Source: Microbacterium sp. T32
Lineage (GTDB): Bacteria; Actinomycetota; Actinomycetes; Actinomycetales; Microbacteriaceae
Direction of reading: 5' to 3'
Length of the DNA stretch: 59,387 nucleotides
Assembly: GCF_001619615.1 (NCBI RefSeq)
Contig: NZ_LQQP01000013.1
Span: forward strand, 1-59,387
The position numbers and the translations under genes were made by a program. Below are positions 44,784-53,536 of this stretch, piece after piece. The notes beneath the pieces were generated by a model, which had not been told where the DNA came from, did no database searches, and worked only from the letters and a program-made list of their open reading frames with translations. The stretch's first letter is position 1; the number at the start of each line of letters is the position of its first letter.

Positions 44784-44835
44784 CACGCTGCATCCGCCGC
44801 GGTGCTGACCGGCCGCATCCGCCGGTGCGGGGCGC

Positions 44836-44907
44836 GCACAACTCCTGCGGTTCCGGGGCGCCGGTGCTCCGACGCGGCCTGGCGCGCGGGGTGTGCAGGA
44901 GTTGTGC
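44836..44907. repeat. Family B palindrome, copy B1
   Basis: GCACAACTCCTGC (44836-44848) and GCAGGAGTTGTGC (44895-44907) are perfect 13-bp arms around a 46-nt loop, in the convergent gap between the DUF4190 and LacI genes. Confidence 0.9.
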
Positions 44908-44935
44908 CGGGCGCGCGGGCGGGGCCTGGGGCCGC

Positions 44936-45007
44936 GCACAACTCCGGCGGAATGGCATCCTGCTCCGCCTCTGCGGGTCCGTCAGCCGCGGAATGCAGGA
45001 GTTGTGC
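44936..45007. repeat. Family B palindrome, copy B2
   Basis: GCACAACTCC (44936-44945) and GGAGTTGTGC (44998-45007), spaced like B1 and lying 28 bp after it. B1 and B2 together fill most of the 248-bp convergent gap. Confidence 0.9.
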
Positions 45008-45031
45008 CGGATGCCGCGCCCCGCCGCGGCC

Positions 45032-46033
45032 TCAGCAGCTCGGCGGCGCCGCCGTCGAACCGCGCTCGAGCAGCGCGAACGGCAGCGTGCCGCGGCGCGT
45101 GACGGGCTCGGCGCCGTCGAGTTCCGAGAGCACGGCTTCGGCCGCGCGCTCGCCCTGGCCGCGGGCGAACTGGTCGATCGTGGTGAGGCCGAACCAGCGG
45201 CCCAGGTCGTTGCCGTCGACACCGATGATCGAGACGTCCTCGGGCACGCGCAGCCCGAGTTCCCGGGCGGCGAGCACGGCGCCGATCGCCATCTCGTCCG
45301 ACGCCGCGAAGATCGCCGTCGGGCGGTCGGCGCTCTCGAGCAGATCCCGCGCCGCCGCGGATCCCCCCTCGATCGTGAAGTCGCCGGCGGTGTACTGCGG
45401 CGTGGCGCCGGTGGCATCCATCTCCTCGGTGAACCCGCGCCGACGCAGGGACGGGACCGACGACACGGCGTCGGTCGTCGCGTCCGCGCCGATGTGCGCG
45501 ATGCGGCGGTGTCCGAGGTCGAGCAGGTGCCGCGTGGCGAGCCGCCCCACGGCGAGGTCGTCGACCGTGAGGGTCGTGAGCAGCGGAGTCGGCCCGGCGA
45601 TCGCCACGATCGGGATGCCGAGACCCCGGAGCAGCGCGGACTCGCCGCCGTCCAGCTCGAGGGCGATCGTGATCACCCCGTCGATGCGACGGCGGCGCAG
45701 GTGGTCGTCGAACACGCGGCGGCGTTCTGCGCGCTCGCCGCTGACGCTGTAGAGCGTGATGTCGTAGCCGCGGCGCACGAGCGCGTCGGAGATCCCGGCC
45801 AGCACGGTGCTGAAGAACCAGCGGTCCAGGAACGGCACGACCACGCCGATCGCGCGCGTGCGTCCGGTGGCGAGCGCCGACGCGGGAGCCGAGACGACGT
45901 ACCCCAGCTCGTCCGCGGCGGCCTGCACGCGCTCCCGGGTCGCCGGCGAGACCGGCCCGCGCCCGCTGAGGGCCCGCGAGACCGTGGCCGTCGACACGCC
46001 CGCCCGGCGGGCGACCTCGTCGATGCCGACCAC
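45032..46033 (-). CDS. LacI-family regulator of the GH13 gene
   Basis: A 333-residue regulator; HTH IDEVARRAGVSTATVSRALSG at about 4-24, sensor domain with FAASDEMAIGAVLA and VSIIGVDGNDLG. GTG 46033 is the first possible start that keeps the full HTH; it lies 28 bp after the GH13 stop, so both are one operon. The palindrome TGCAAGCGCTTGCA upstream of GH13 is the expected operator, of the type used by maltose regulators in actinobacteria. Confidence 0.9.
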   Translation of the reverse strand: MVGIDEVARRAGVSTATVSRALSGRGPVSPATRERVQAAADELGYVVSAPASALATGRTRAIGVVVPFLDRWFFSTVLAGISDALVRRGYDITLYSVSGERAERRRVFDDHLRRRRIDGVITIALELDGGESALLRGLGIPIVAIAGPTPLLTTLTVDDLAVGRLATRHLLDLGHRRIAHIGADATTDAVSSVPSLRRRGFTEEMDATGATPQYTAGDFTIEGGSAAARDLLESADRPTAIFAASDEMAIGAVLAARELGLRVPEDVSIIGVDGNDLGRWFGLTTIDQFARGQGERAAEAVLSELDGAEPVTRRGTLPFALLERGSTAAPPSC

Positions 46034-46061
46034 GGTCTCGCGGATCCCGGATGCCGGCGGC

Positions 46062-47741
46062 TCAGGCCGCGGCGATCCAGACGGTCGTGTCGGTCGGGAG
46101 CGTGTCGCCGTCCAGCGGTCCGCTCGCGACGAGGACGTCGCCGGCCGGCAGGTCCACCGCCGCGTCACCGAGGTTGGCGATCACGGTGACGGGTCCGTTG
46201 CGGAACGCCACGACGTCGTCGCCGTACCCGTCGAGCCACTCCAGCGACCCCGCGCCCAGGCCGTGCGCGCGGCGCTCGGCGAGCAGCGAACGGTAGAGCG
46301 ACAGAGTGGATGCCGGGTCCTCACGCTGCACGTCCCGTGCAAGCTCCGCCCACTCGGTGGGCTGCGGCAGCCAGGCGGCGCCGGTGTCGTTGAAGCCGTA
46401 GGCGGGAGCGTCGGCGGTCCACGGGATCGGGACGCGGCAGCCGTCGCGGCCGTAGCGCTCGCCGTTCGTGCGGAACCACGTCGGGTCCTGACGGGCGTCG
46501 TCGGGCAGGTCGATGACCTCGGGCAGGCCGAGCTCCTCGCCCTGGTACAGGTACGACGAGCCGGGCAGCGCGAGCATGAGCGACGTCGCCGCGCGGGCGC
46601 GACGCAGACCCTTCACGGGGTCGGGCTTGCCGGGGGACTTCGGGCCGATGCCGGCGCCCTGCGGGTTCTCAGCCGTGAGAGCCAGGCGCGACGCGTGGCG
46701 CACGACGTCGTGGTTCGACAGGACCCACGTGCTCGGCGCGCCGACGGCGGCGTACTCGTGGAGCGAGTCGGTGATCACGTCGCGGAGGGCCTCGGCATCC
46801 CACTTCGTCTCGAGATACGCGAAGTTGAAGGCCTGGTGCATCTCGTCGGGGCGCACCCACAGCGCCGTCTGCGCGACGGTCGGGAGCCACGCCTCGGCGC
46901 ACAGCGCGCGGTCGCCGTCGTACTCGGCGAGCACCTCGTGCCACTCGCGCCACACCTCGTGCACGCCGGGCTGACCCCAGTACGGCACGCCGGCGGCGTC
47001 GCCGCCCATCGAGCCGCCCTCGGGGTCGGGTGTGAAGTCGGGGAGCCCCGCGGCCTTGATGAGACCGTGCGCGACGTCGACGCGGAACCCGTCGACCCCC
47101 CGGTCGAGCCAGAACCGCAGGATGTCGCGGAACTCCGCGCGCACCTCGGGGTTGGTCCAGTCGAAGTCGGGCTGCGACTCGTCGAAGATGTGCAGGTACC
47201 ACTGGCCGGGGGTGCCGTCGGCCTCGGTCACGCGCTTCCACATGCCGCCGCCGAACACGGACTCCCAGTTGTTCGGGGGCAGCTCGCCGTTCTCGCCCTT
47301 GCCGTCGCGGAAGATGTAGCGCGCACGCTCGGGGCTGCCGGGGGCGGCCTTCAGCGCCTCCTGGAACCACACGTGCTGGTCGCTGGAGTGGTTCGGCACG
47401 AGGTCGACGATCACCCGGATGCCACGCTCGTGCGCACCCGCGAGCATCGCGTCGAAGTCGGCGAGGGTGCCGAAGATCGGGTCGACGTCGCGGTAGTCGG
47501 CGACGTCGTACCCCGCGTCTTTCTGCGGCGACCGCTGGAAGGGGCTCAGCCAGATGGCATCCACTCCGAGCTCTTTCAGGTCGTCGAGGTGCGCGGTGAC
47601 GCCGGGCAGGTCGCCCAGTCCGTCACCCGACGCGTCGGCGAACGAGCGGGGGTAGATCTGGTAGATGACGGCCGTCCGCCACCACTCGGACCCGGGAGCG
47701 GACTCGAGTTCGGGGCGCGCGTCCTGCTGCGTGAAAGTCAT
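46062..47741 (-). CDS. GH13 alpha-glucosidase
   Basis: A 559-residue cytosolic alpha-glucosidase/oligo-1,6-glucosidase. WWRTAVIYQIYPRSF at the N-terminus, DLVPNHSSD (115-121 region), GFRVDVAHG with nucleophile Asp222, CAEAW with acid/base Glu283 and LSNHDVVRH with Asp345. The sequence GDLPGVTAHLDDLKELGVDA is standard for the exo-acting group. It splits maltose-type or isomaltose-type oligosaccharides. No signal peptide. Regulated by the downstream LacI protein. Confidence 0.93.
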   Translation of the reverse strand: MTFTQQDARPELESAPGSEWWRTAVIYQIYPRSFADASGDGLGDLPGVTAHLDDLKELGVDAIWLSPFQRSPQKDAGYDVADYRDVDPIFGTLADFDAMLAGAHERGIRVIVDLVPNHSSDQHVWFQEALKAAPGSPERARYIFRDGKGENGELPPNNWESVFGGGMWKRVTEADGTPGQWYLHIFDESQPDFDWTNPEVRAEFRDILRFWLDRGVDGFRVDVAHGLIKAAGLPDFTPDPEGGSMGGDAAGVPYWGQPGVHEVWREWHEVLAEYDGDRALCAEAWLPTVAQTALWVRPDEMHQAFNFAYLETKWDAEALRDVITDSLHEYAAVGAPSTWVLSNHDVVRHASRLALTAENPQGAGIGPKSPGKPDPVKGLRRARAATSLMLALPGSSYLYQGEELGLPEVIDLPDDARQDPTWFRTNGERYGRDGCRVPIPWTADAPAYGFNDTGAAWLPQPTEWAELARDVQREDPASTLSLYRSLLAERRAHGLGAGSLEWLDGYGDDVVAFRNGPVTVIANLGDAAVDLPAGDVLVASGPLDGDTLPTDTTVWIAAA

Positions 47742-47755
47742 GGGATCCAGGGTAG

Positions 47756-47769
47756 TGCAAGCGCTTGCA
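47756..47769. promoter_or_regulatory. LacI-type operator of the GH13 gene
   Basis: TGCAAGCGCTTGCA is a perfect 14-bp palindrome 14 bp upstream of the GH13 start codon, with the central CG of LacI-family sites. Confidence 0.8.
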
Positions 47770-47790
47770 GTGGGGCGAGGGGCCGCGGAT

Positions 47791-47846
47791 CGAGTGTCCA
47801 AGACACGCCGCATCGGCCCGCGGGCTTACGGCGTGTCCTGGACACG
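47791..47846. repeat. Family A palindrome, variant A' copy A7
   Basis: GAGTGTCCAAGACACGCCG (47792-47810) pairs with CGGCGTGTCCTGGACAC (47829-47845). The loop starts CATCGGCCCG, close to that of A5. It lies in the divergent gap between GH13 and apt. Confidence 0.92.
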
Positions 47847-47875
47847 CGCGTGGGTGACCGGGCGCAGTGAGGGGT

Positions 47876-47933
47876 TCGGTGTCCACGACACGCGGACGGC
47901 GCCGCGTGGCATCCGCGTGTTCTGGACACTCGG
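47876..47933. repeat. Family A palindrome, copy A8
   Basis: Left arm TTCGGTGTCCACGACACGCG (47876-47897), right arm TCCGCGTGTTCTGGACACT (47912-47930). It forms an A'/A doublet with A7, repeating the arrangement seen with A5/A6. Confidence 0.9.
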
Positions 47934-47954
47934 CGCGGTCGGTGCGCCCGCGTC

Positions 47955-47960
47955 TAGGCT
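47955..47960 (+). promoter_or_regulatory. -10 box TAGGCT of leaderless apt
   Basis: TAGGCT ends 6 nt before the GTG at 47967; 22 bp separate it from A8. Confidence 0.55.
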
Positions 47961-47966
47961 GGGACG

Positions 47967-48491
47967 GTGCCCGACGCCTCCGCTCTCTCCCGCGCCGAAT
48001 CGCTGATCGGCAGCATCCCCGACTACCCCGAGCCGGGGGTGACGTTCCGCGACATCACGCCTCTGCTGGCGGATGCCACGGCCCTGCGCGCCACGATCGA
48101 CGCGCTGCTCGAGCCCTTCGCGGGCCGCTTCGACGTGGTCGCGGGCATCGAGGCGCGCGGGTTCCTCCTCGCCGGAGCCGCGGCCATCGCGGCGGGCGTG
48201 GGGCTCGTGCCGATCCGCAAGGCGGGCAAGCTGCCGAGGCCCGCGGCATCCGTCTCCTACGCCCTCGAGTACGGCACCGCCGAGATCGAGATGCACGACG
48301 ACATCCCGAACGGAACGCGCGTGCTGCTGCTCGACGACGTGCTCGCGACCGGTGGCACGCTCGAGGCCGGCCGCGCTCTCGTCGCCCGCCTGGGCGGCGA
48401 GGTCACCGGCACCGCGGTGCTGCTCGAGATCGACGCCCTCGGCGGTCGCCAGGTGCTCGGCGGCGACGTCCACACGGTCTTCCACGTGTGA
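47967..48491 (+). CDS. apt: Adenine phosphoribosyltransferase
   Basis: A 174-residue salvage enzyme converting adenine and PRPP to AMP. IPDYPEPGVTFRDITPLL is the Apt N-terminal signature, IEARGFLLAGAAA the second block, and VLLLDDVLATGGTLEAG the PRPP-binding loop. The GTG start is leaderless. In the actinobacterial chromosome apt often follows secDF; here it stands alone before a purine-degradation cluster, which may or may not be meaningful. Confidence 0.95.
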   Translation: MPDASALSRAESLIGSIPDYPEPGVTFRDITPLLADATALRATIDALLEPFAGRFDVVAGIEARGFLLAGAAAIAAGVGLVPIRKAGKLPRPAASVSYALEYGTAEIEMHDDIPNGTRVLLLDDVLATGGTLEAGRALVARLGGEVTGTAVLLEIDALGGRQVLGGDVHTVFHV

Positions 48492-48544
48492 CCCGGCGCG
48501 GGTCTGACCCGCGCGCGCGTCCACGCGTCGGTACCGCACCCCGG

Positions 48545-48603
48545 TTGAGTGTCCAAGACACGCGGACCGTCGTCCGTGGCATCCGCGTGTCTCGGACACC
48601 GAA
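48545..48603. repeat. Family A palindrome, copy A9
   Basis: Left arm 48545-48566 (core GTGTCCAAGACAC), right arm 48582-48603 with one C for T change. The loop contains GTGGCATCC. It lies in the convergent gap between apt and hpxO, next to C3. Confidence 0.93.
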
Positions 48604-48654
48604 TCAAAGGCCGCGCTGAGCGCATGACTGCCGCGCCGAGGTCGACGCCAGTGC

Positions 48655-48745
48655 GAAACTCCTGAGTTTCCCTCGTCAGACGGGGGCGCTCCCGCGAATT
48701 CGCGGGCCGGATGCCGCAGAACCGCCCGACTTCTCAGGAGTTCGG
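48655..48745. repeat. Family C palindrome, copy C3
   Basis: GAAACTCCTGAG (48655-48666) and CTCAGGAGTTCGG (48733-48745) form arms with one mismatch around a 66-nt loop, just beyond the hpxO stop. Confidence 0.75.
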
Positions 48746-48779
48746 CCCGCGCCGACTCGGAGCCGGGCGCCCTCCGACG

Positions 48780-49964
48780 TCAGCGCAGCACCGACGCGCC
48801 GAGCTCCACGGGGCTGCCCTCGATGTTGCCGACGATGCCGCGGATGACGCCGGTGCCGTCCTCGCGGCGGAGGCCGTCGTACCAGGCCTGCGTGGCCTCG
48901 ACGTCGAACGCGTGCGTCTCGTGCGCCCGCTTGCGGGCCCGCAGCACGAGGTCGCCGGCGCGCTCGGTGCGGATGCGTTCGTACCGCTTCAGCGAATCCT
49001 CGACGCCGAGCGTCGTGGTGGCGAACACGATGCCGAGGGCGAAGCTGTCCTCCAGCGCCGAGCACGCGCCCTGCCCGATGTCGGGGGCGGTGTTGTGCGC
49101 GGCATCCCCGAGGATCGCCACGCGCCCGCGCACCCAGGTGTGGAACGGGTCGATGTCCCAGATCTCGACGCGGTTGAGCGAGGCGTCGGGGTCGATTGTC
49201 TCCAGGAGCGCCCGGACACCCGGCGCGCCCCACGCCCCGAACGCGGCCTCGAGCGCGGCCGAGCGGTCCTCGAGCACGCCCGAGGGTCCCGGAACGTCGA
49301 CGAAGAAGTAGAAGCGGTCGCCGGCGACGGGCATCACGGCGCAGCGCTTACCGTCGCCGACGTAGGTCGTCCACTGGTGCGGCGGTCCGATGCGGGGGTC
49401 GGCGGGCACCAGGCCGTTGTAGTTGACGTAACCGGAGTAGCGCCTCTCGGGACGGATGCCGGTGGGCTCGGTGACGTAGTCCCGCACGAGCGACCGAGCC
49501 CCGTCGGCGCCGATGAGGAGGTCGGCCGTGTCGGTCGAACCGTCGGCGAACGTGGCGGTGACGGTCTCGCCGTCGTCGGAGACCTCGACGAGCTGCATCC
49601 CGAGGTGGATGCGGCCGGGGCCGACGGCATCCATCATCAGCGCCTGCAGATCGGCGCGCGCGACCGGGTAGGGCCGCTGCCCGGTCTGAGAGGTGACGGA
49701 TGCCAGGCTGAACCGGCACATCTCCTCGCCGGTGTGGCCGTCGTAATAGGCCATGTCGTCCATCTGGCCGCCGAGCGCGGCGACTTCGGCGCCGAGTCCG
49801 AGCCAGTTGAGCACCTTCACGCCGTTCGACCACAGCGACAGTGCGGCGCCGACCGGGCGGTTCTCGCGCATGCGGTCGTAAACGACGACCTCGTGGCCGA
49901 GCTTGAGCAGCGCGAGGGCGGCGGAGGTCCCGCCGATGCCCGCGCCGATGACGATGACCTTCAT
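48780..49964 (-). CDS. hpxO: FAD-dependent urate hydroxylase (HpxO-like)
   Basis: A 394-residue group A flavin monooxygenase. FAD-binding VIVIGAGIGGTSAALAL at the N-terminus, the conserved DG motif in LLIGADGARSLVRD and GDAAHNTAPDIGQGACSALEDS near residue 285. Similarity to Klebsiella HpxO plus the adjacent HIU hydrolase and OHCU decarboxylase genes points to oxidation of urate to 5-hydroxyisourate, replacing uricase. It needs NADH and O2. Generic salicylate-hydroxylase-like function is the alternative without the context. Confidence 0.88.
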   Translation of the reverse strand: MKVIVIGAGIGGTSAALALLKLGHEVVVYDRMRENRPVGAALSLWSNGVKVLNWLGLGAEVAALGGQMDDMAYYDGHTGEEMCRFSLASVTSQTGQRPYPVARADLQALMMDAVGPGRIHLGMQLVEVSDDGETVTATFADGSTDTADLLIGADGARSLVRDYVTEPTGIRPERRYSGYVNYNGLVPADPRIGPPHQWTTYVGDGKRCAVMPVAGDRFYFFVDVPGPSGVLEDRSAALEAAFGAWGAPGVRALLETIDPDASLNRVEIWDIDPFHTWVRGRVAILGDAAHNTAPDIGQGACSALEDSFALGIVFATTTLGVEDSLKRYERIRTERAGDLVLRARKRAHETHAFDVEATQAWYDGLRREDGTGVIRGIVGNIEGSPVELGASVLR

Positions 49965-49973
49965 GGCTCCTCC

Positions 49974-50294
49974 TCAGCTGCCGCGGTAGGTCGAGTACGC
50001 GAACGGGCTCAGCAGCAGCGGCACGTGCAGGTGACCCGCGCCGCTCACGGTGAACGCGACCGTCGCGACGGGGTGGAACGACGGGACGCCGCGCGAGCGG
50101 AAGTACGCCCCCGTCCCGAACGTGAGCGCGTAGTCGCCGTCGTCGAGGCGGTCGGGGCCGAGCGCGAGGCGTCCGTCGGCGTCGGTGACGCCCTCGGCGA
50201 TCATGGCGCCGTCGAGGTGCGCCAGTGTCACGCCGACACCGGCCGCGGGCGTGCCGGTCGCGGCATCCAGGACGTGCGTGGTGAGGTGCGTCAT
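49974..50294 (-). CDS. uraH: 5-hydroxyisourate hydrolase
   Basis: A 106-residue transthyretin-related protein. LTTHVLDAATGTPAAGV at the N-terminus (with the active-site His), FHPVATVAF in the middle and the C-terminal YSTYRGS tetrapeptide that distinguishes the hydrolase from transthyretin. It opens the pyrimidine ring of 5-hydroxyisourate. Its ATG overlaps the uraD stop. Confidence 0.96.
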   Translation of the reverse strand: MTHLTTHVLDAATGTPAAGVGVTLAHLDGAMIAEGVTDADGRLALGPDRLDDGDYALTFGTGAYFRSRGVPSFHPVATVAFTVSGAGHLHVPLLLSPFAYSTYRGS

Positions 50295-50818
50295 TCGGCG
50301 GGCTCCGGTTCGTCGGGGGCGTCGTCCGCGAGGGTCGTCCGCAGGCGCAGCAGCGCGATCTCGGCGAGCTGCCGCGTCGCCTCGAGGGTCTCGGCGTCGG
50401 GGGCGTTGCCGAGGCGCCGCTCGAGTTCCGCGCGGATCTCGCCCGGCGTCCGCCCCGCCGCGCGGATGAGGAACACGCGACCGAATCGCTCCTCGTAGGC
50501 GGCGTTGCCGGCGGCGATCGCGGCGACGTCGTCATCGGCGGCGGTGGTCATCGCGGCCTGTTCGCGACGGGATGCCACGGCCTCGGCGTTCTCGCCCGAC
50601 ACCCTCGCGCCGATGCGCGGGTGGGCGTGCAGGGCCTGCTCGAGGTCTTCCGGGGCCCAGGTGGCGGCGAGGTCTCCGGCGTAGGCGGCGAGGGCATCGA
50701 CGTCCGCGTAGGGGCGACCGGCGACGACGGCGTCGACCCACCCGGGGATGTCGGCCCAGACGCGGACGACGTCCGTCGCGTCGGCCGCAGAGGCCGCGTT
50801 GAAGGCGGTGAGGTGCAT
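50291..50818 (-). CDS. uraD: 2-oxo-4-hydroxy-4-carboxy-5-ureidoimidazoline decarboxylase
   Basis: A 175-residue all-helical enzyme. FNAASAADATDVV at the N-terminus, LHAHPRIGAR with the catalytic His, then ARVSGENAEAVASRREQAAM and NAAYEERFGRVFLIRAAGRTPGEI. It completes stereospecific allantoin formation. First gene of the leftward uraD-uraH-hpxO operon; ATG 50818 has TAGCGT 7 nt upstream and is probably leaderless. Confidence 0.96.
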   Translation of the reverse strand: MHLTAFNAASAADATDVVRVWADIPGWVDAVVAGRPYADVDALAAYAGDLAATWAPEDLEQALHAHPRIGARVSGENAEAVASRREQAAMTTAADDDVAAIAAGNAAYEERFGRVFLIRAAGRTPGEIRAELERRLGNAPDAETLEATRQLAEIALLRLRTTLADDAPDEPEPAE

Positions 50819-51080
50819 GGCCGCAACGCTACGGGCGCCGCGTTACGGGGCTGTGGCCGGATGTGTCCGCGATGTTGCTGTGGGGAACATTTCGGGTGCG
50901 GGGCGGGCGTACGTTCCGAGAGCGCTGGGGTTGGAGAGCGGTCGCCGGGCGTTGTTCGTGGCCCCGGGGCGTCGTTCGTGGCCCCGGGGCCACATCCAGC
51001 GCCCCACACGCCCTCACCTGTTCCCGCAAATGTTGATGACGGTTACATCGGCGAAACGCGGGGCCTTTAGCGTGATCGGC
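50819..51080. promoter_or_regulatory. Divergent control region between uraD and allB
   Basis: 262 bp without a gene. -10 boxes lie at 50826-50831 (TAGCGT, minus strand, uraD) and 51068-51073 (TAGCGT, plus strand, allB), each 7 nt from the start codon. The centre holds a 20-bp tandem repeat GTTGTTCGTGGCCCCGGGGC / GTCGTTCGTGGCCCCGGGGC (50951-50990). GAACATTT at 50886-50893 and AAATGTTG at 51029-51036 are opposed half-sites that could bind a regulator looping the region. No regulator gene is in the cluster. Confidence 0.55.
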
Positions 51081-52409
51081 ATGAGCACCAGGATCGCCGC
51101 CCGCCGCACGTTCGTGGACGGGCGTTTCGTCCCCGCGACCGTCGTGATCGACGAGGGTCGCATCACGGACGTGACCGTCTTCGACCCGATGGCCGACCGC
51201 GTGCTGCCCGACGACGCCGTGCTGCTGCCGGGCCTCGTCGACTCCCACGTGCACCTCGACGAACCCGGACGCACCGAGTGGGAGGGCTTTGCCACCGGCA
51301 CCGCGGCCGCCGCGGCCGGAGGAGTGACGACCGTGGTCGACATGCCGCTGAACAGCTCGCCGGTCACGACGACCCCCAAAGCCCTGGATGCCAAGCGTGC
51401 CGCCGCCGTCGGGAAGCTCGCCGTCGACGTGGCGTACTGGGGAGGGGCGGTCCCCGAGAACCTCGGGTCACTGCGCGCGCTGTCGCATGCCGGGGTCGTC
51501 GGGGTGAAGTGCTTCCTGTCGCCGAGCGGCATCGACGAATTCGGACACCTGGATGCCGAGCAGCTCGAGGCGTGCCTCGTCGAGCTCGCCGAGTTCGACG
51601 GCCTGCTGATCGTGCACGCCGAGGACCCTGCGCACCTGCACGCCGACGGCGCCCTCGGCCCGCACTACGCCGACTTCGAAGCCAGCCGCCCGCCGGTCAG
51701 CGAGCGCGCGGCCATCCGCCGGGTCATCGAGACCGCTCGCCGCACCGGTGCCCGCGCGCACATCGTGCACGTGTCCGACGGCGAGGCGCTGGACGACGTC
51801 CGTGCCGCGAAGGCCGCGGGCGTGCGCCTGACCGTCGAGACGTGCCCGCACTACCTCACGCTGGACGCCGCCGAGGTGCCCGACGGTGCCGCGGCGTTCA
51901 AGTGCTGCCCGCCGATCCGCGGCGCCGCGAACCGTGACCTGCTGTGGGCGGGGGTGGTCGACGGCACCATCGACGCCATCGTCAGCGACCACTCGCCCGC
52001 GACGGTGGAGCTGAAGTCCAACCCCGACTTCGGGCTGGCCTGGGGCGGGATCGCGGGACTCCAGACCGGCCTGTCGTCGGTCCACACCGCGGCGCGGGGG
52101 CGTGGCATCCCGCTCGAAGACCTCCTGCCGCTCGTGACCACCGGACCCGCGCGCATCGCCGGACTTGCGGGCCTCGGCGTCATCGCGCCCGGCGCTCCGG
52201 CGCACCTGGTGGCGTTCGCTCCCGACGAGGAGTTCGTGGTGGATGCCACGGCCCTCGAATACCGCAACCCGGTCTCGCCGTGGCACGGGCAGACGCTCAC
52301 CGGTGTCGTGCGCGAGACATGGCTGCGCGGCGAGTCGGTGTTCCGCCGCGGCGAGCCCGTGACGCTCCGCGCGGGGCGCGAGCTGGTGACCACGGTGGTC
52401 GAGGCATGA
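51081..52409 (+). CDS. allB: Allantoinase
   Basis: A 442-residue cyclic amidohydrolase. Metal-binding DSHVHLDEPG with His56 and His58, the carbamylated lysine expected in GVKCFLSPSG, LLIVHAEDPAHL, the ARAHIVHVSDGEAL block, TVETCPHYLTL and SDHSPATVELK. The EPGR..WEGF block after the first His pair is allantoinase-like rather than dihydroorotase-like. It converts allantoin to allantoate. ATG 51081 is leaderless. The next gene overlaps its stop by 4 bp. Confidence 0.95.
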   Translation: MSTRIAARRTFVDGRFVPATVVIDEGRITDVTVFDPMADRVLPDDAVLLPGLVDSHVHLDEPGRTEWEGFATGTAAAAAGGVTTVVDMPLNSSPVTTTPKALDAKRAAAVGKLAVDVAYWGGAVPENLGSLRALSHAGVVGVKCFLSPSGIDEFGHLDAEQLEACLVELAEFDGLLIVHAEDPAHLHADGALGPHYADFEASRPPVSERAAIRRVIETARRTGARAHIVHVSDGEALDDVRAAKAAGVRLTVETCPHYLTLDAAEVPDGAAAFKCCPPIRGAANRDLLWAGVVDGTIDAIVSDHSPATVELKSNPDFGLAWGGIAGLQTGLSSVHTAARGRGIPLEDLLPLVTTGPARIAGLAGLGVIAPGAPAHLVAFAPDEEFVVDATALEYRNPVSPWHGQTLTGVVRETWLRGESVFRRGEPVTLRAGRELVTTVVEA

Positions 52410-53536
52410 GCGCGGTGCCGATCCTGCAGCCGGGCGTCGGCCCGATCCCCGGCGATCACTACGTCCGCGCGACGCCCGAGACGGTGCTGTGGGGGCGGCT
52501 GCCCTGCGCGGCCGACACGGCGGTGCTCGAGATCGCGTCGGGGGAGACCGTGACCTTCGACACCGTGAGCCACGAGGGCATCCTCGACGATCAGGGCAAG
52601 GACCCGGCGGCGTACTTCGCGTCGCACGGTGTTCCGGCGGAGCAGGTGCTCGATGACGCGATCGAGATCGCGGTATCCGTCCCCCGTGACGTGAGGGCGG
52701 ACGGTCCGCACGTCGTCGTCGGTCCCGTGCACGTGCGCGGCGCGCACCCCGGCGATCTGCTGAAGATCACGGTCGAGACGCTCGCCCCGCGCGTGCCGTA
52801 CGGCGTGATCTCGAACCGGCACGGCAAGGGGGCGCTCGTGGGCGAACTGCCCCGGGGGGAGCGCAACGTCAGCGTGTTCGCCTCCGTCGCCGAACGCGAC
52901 GGGGCGCTGTACGGCACACTGCCCCTCGCGGACGGCTCCGACCCGGTGGTGGCGTTCCCGCTCGCGCCGTTCCTCGGGACGATGGGCGTCGCGGTCGCGG
53001 GGCACGAGCGCCCGCACTCCGTTCCGCCCGGAACCCACGGCGGCAACATCGACATCAACCTGCTCGTGGAGGGGACGACGCTGTTCCTCCCCGTGCAGGT
53101 CGAGGGCGCGCTCGCGTACGTCGGTGACCCGCACTTCGCGCAGGGCGACGGGGAGGTCGCGCTCACCGCGCTCGAGGCGTCGCTCCGGGCGACGCTGCGC
53201 TTCGAGGTGATCCCCGCGGATGCCGCTCGCGCGGCGTTCGGGAACGTCACCGGCCCGCTCGTCCGCACACCCGAGTACCTCGTGCCGACCGGGATGGATC
53301 CCGACCTGGATGCCGCGATGCGCGCGTGCGTCCGCGCGTCGCTGTCGCTGCTCGGCGGCCGCTGGGGCATGGACGAGCACCTCGCCTACGCGTACCTCAG
53401 CGCCGCGACCGACTTCGACATCTCGCAGGTCGTCGACATCGTGTCGGGCGTCCACGCCCGCATCCGCGAGGCGGACTTCGCCGGGGTCGCTGCCGTGGAG
53501 CCGGTGGCGCTGGCCGGCGACGGGGGTGCCGCATGA
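52406..53536 (+). CDS. Acetamidase/formamidase family protein
   Basis: A 376-residue protein: VSHEGILDDQGKD, VVVGPVHVRGAHPGDLLKI, VPPGTHGGNIDINLLVEGTTLFLPVQVEGA and GDPHFAQGDGEVALTALE are the FmdA_AmdA blocks. Members hydrolyse formamide, acetamide or related amides with ammonia release. It is coupled to allB (ATGA) and therefore probably handles an amide formed during purine breakdown, or serves ammonia recovery. Confidence 0.92.
   Translation: MSAVPILQPGVGPIPGDHYVRATPETVLWGRLPCAADTAVLEIASGETVTFDTVSHEGILDDQGKDPAAYFASHGVPAEQVLDDAIEIAVSVPRDVRADGPHVVVGPVHVRGAHPGDLLKITVETLAPRVPYGVISNRHGKGALVGELPRGERNVSVFASVAERDGALYGTLPLADGSDPVVAFPLAPFLGTMGVAVAGHERPHSVPPGTHGGNIDINLLVEGTTLFLPVQVEGALAYVGDPHFAQGDGEVALTALEASLRATLRFEVIPADAARAAFGNVTGPLVRTPEYLVPTGMDPDLDAAMRACVRASLSLLGGRWGMDEHLAYAYLSAATDFDISQVVDIVSGVHARIREADFAGVAAVEPVALAGDGGAA

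Noticed and set aside
47738..48625. Several short ORFs built from family A palindromes (for example peptides with VSKTRG or ACLGHS)
   Set aside because: They are translations of the repeat arms in different frames and recur wherever the element occurs, so they are not genes.
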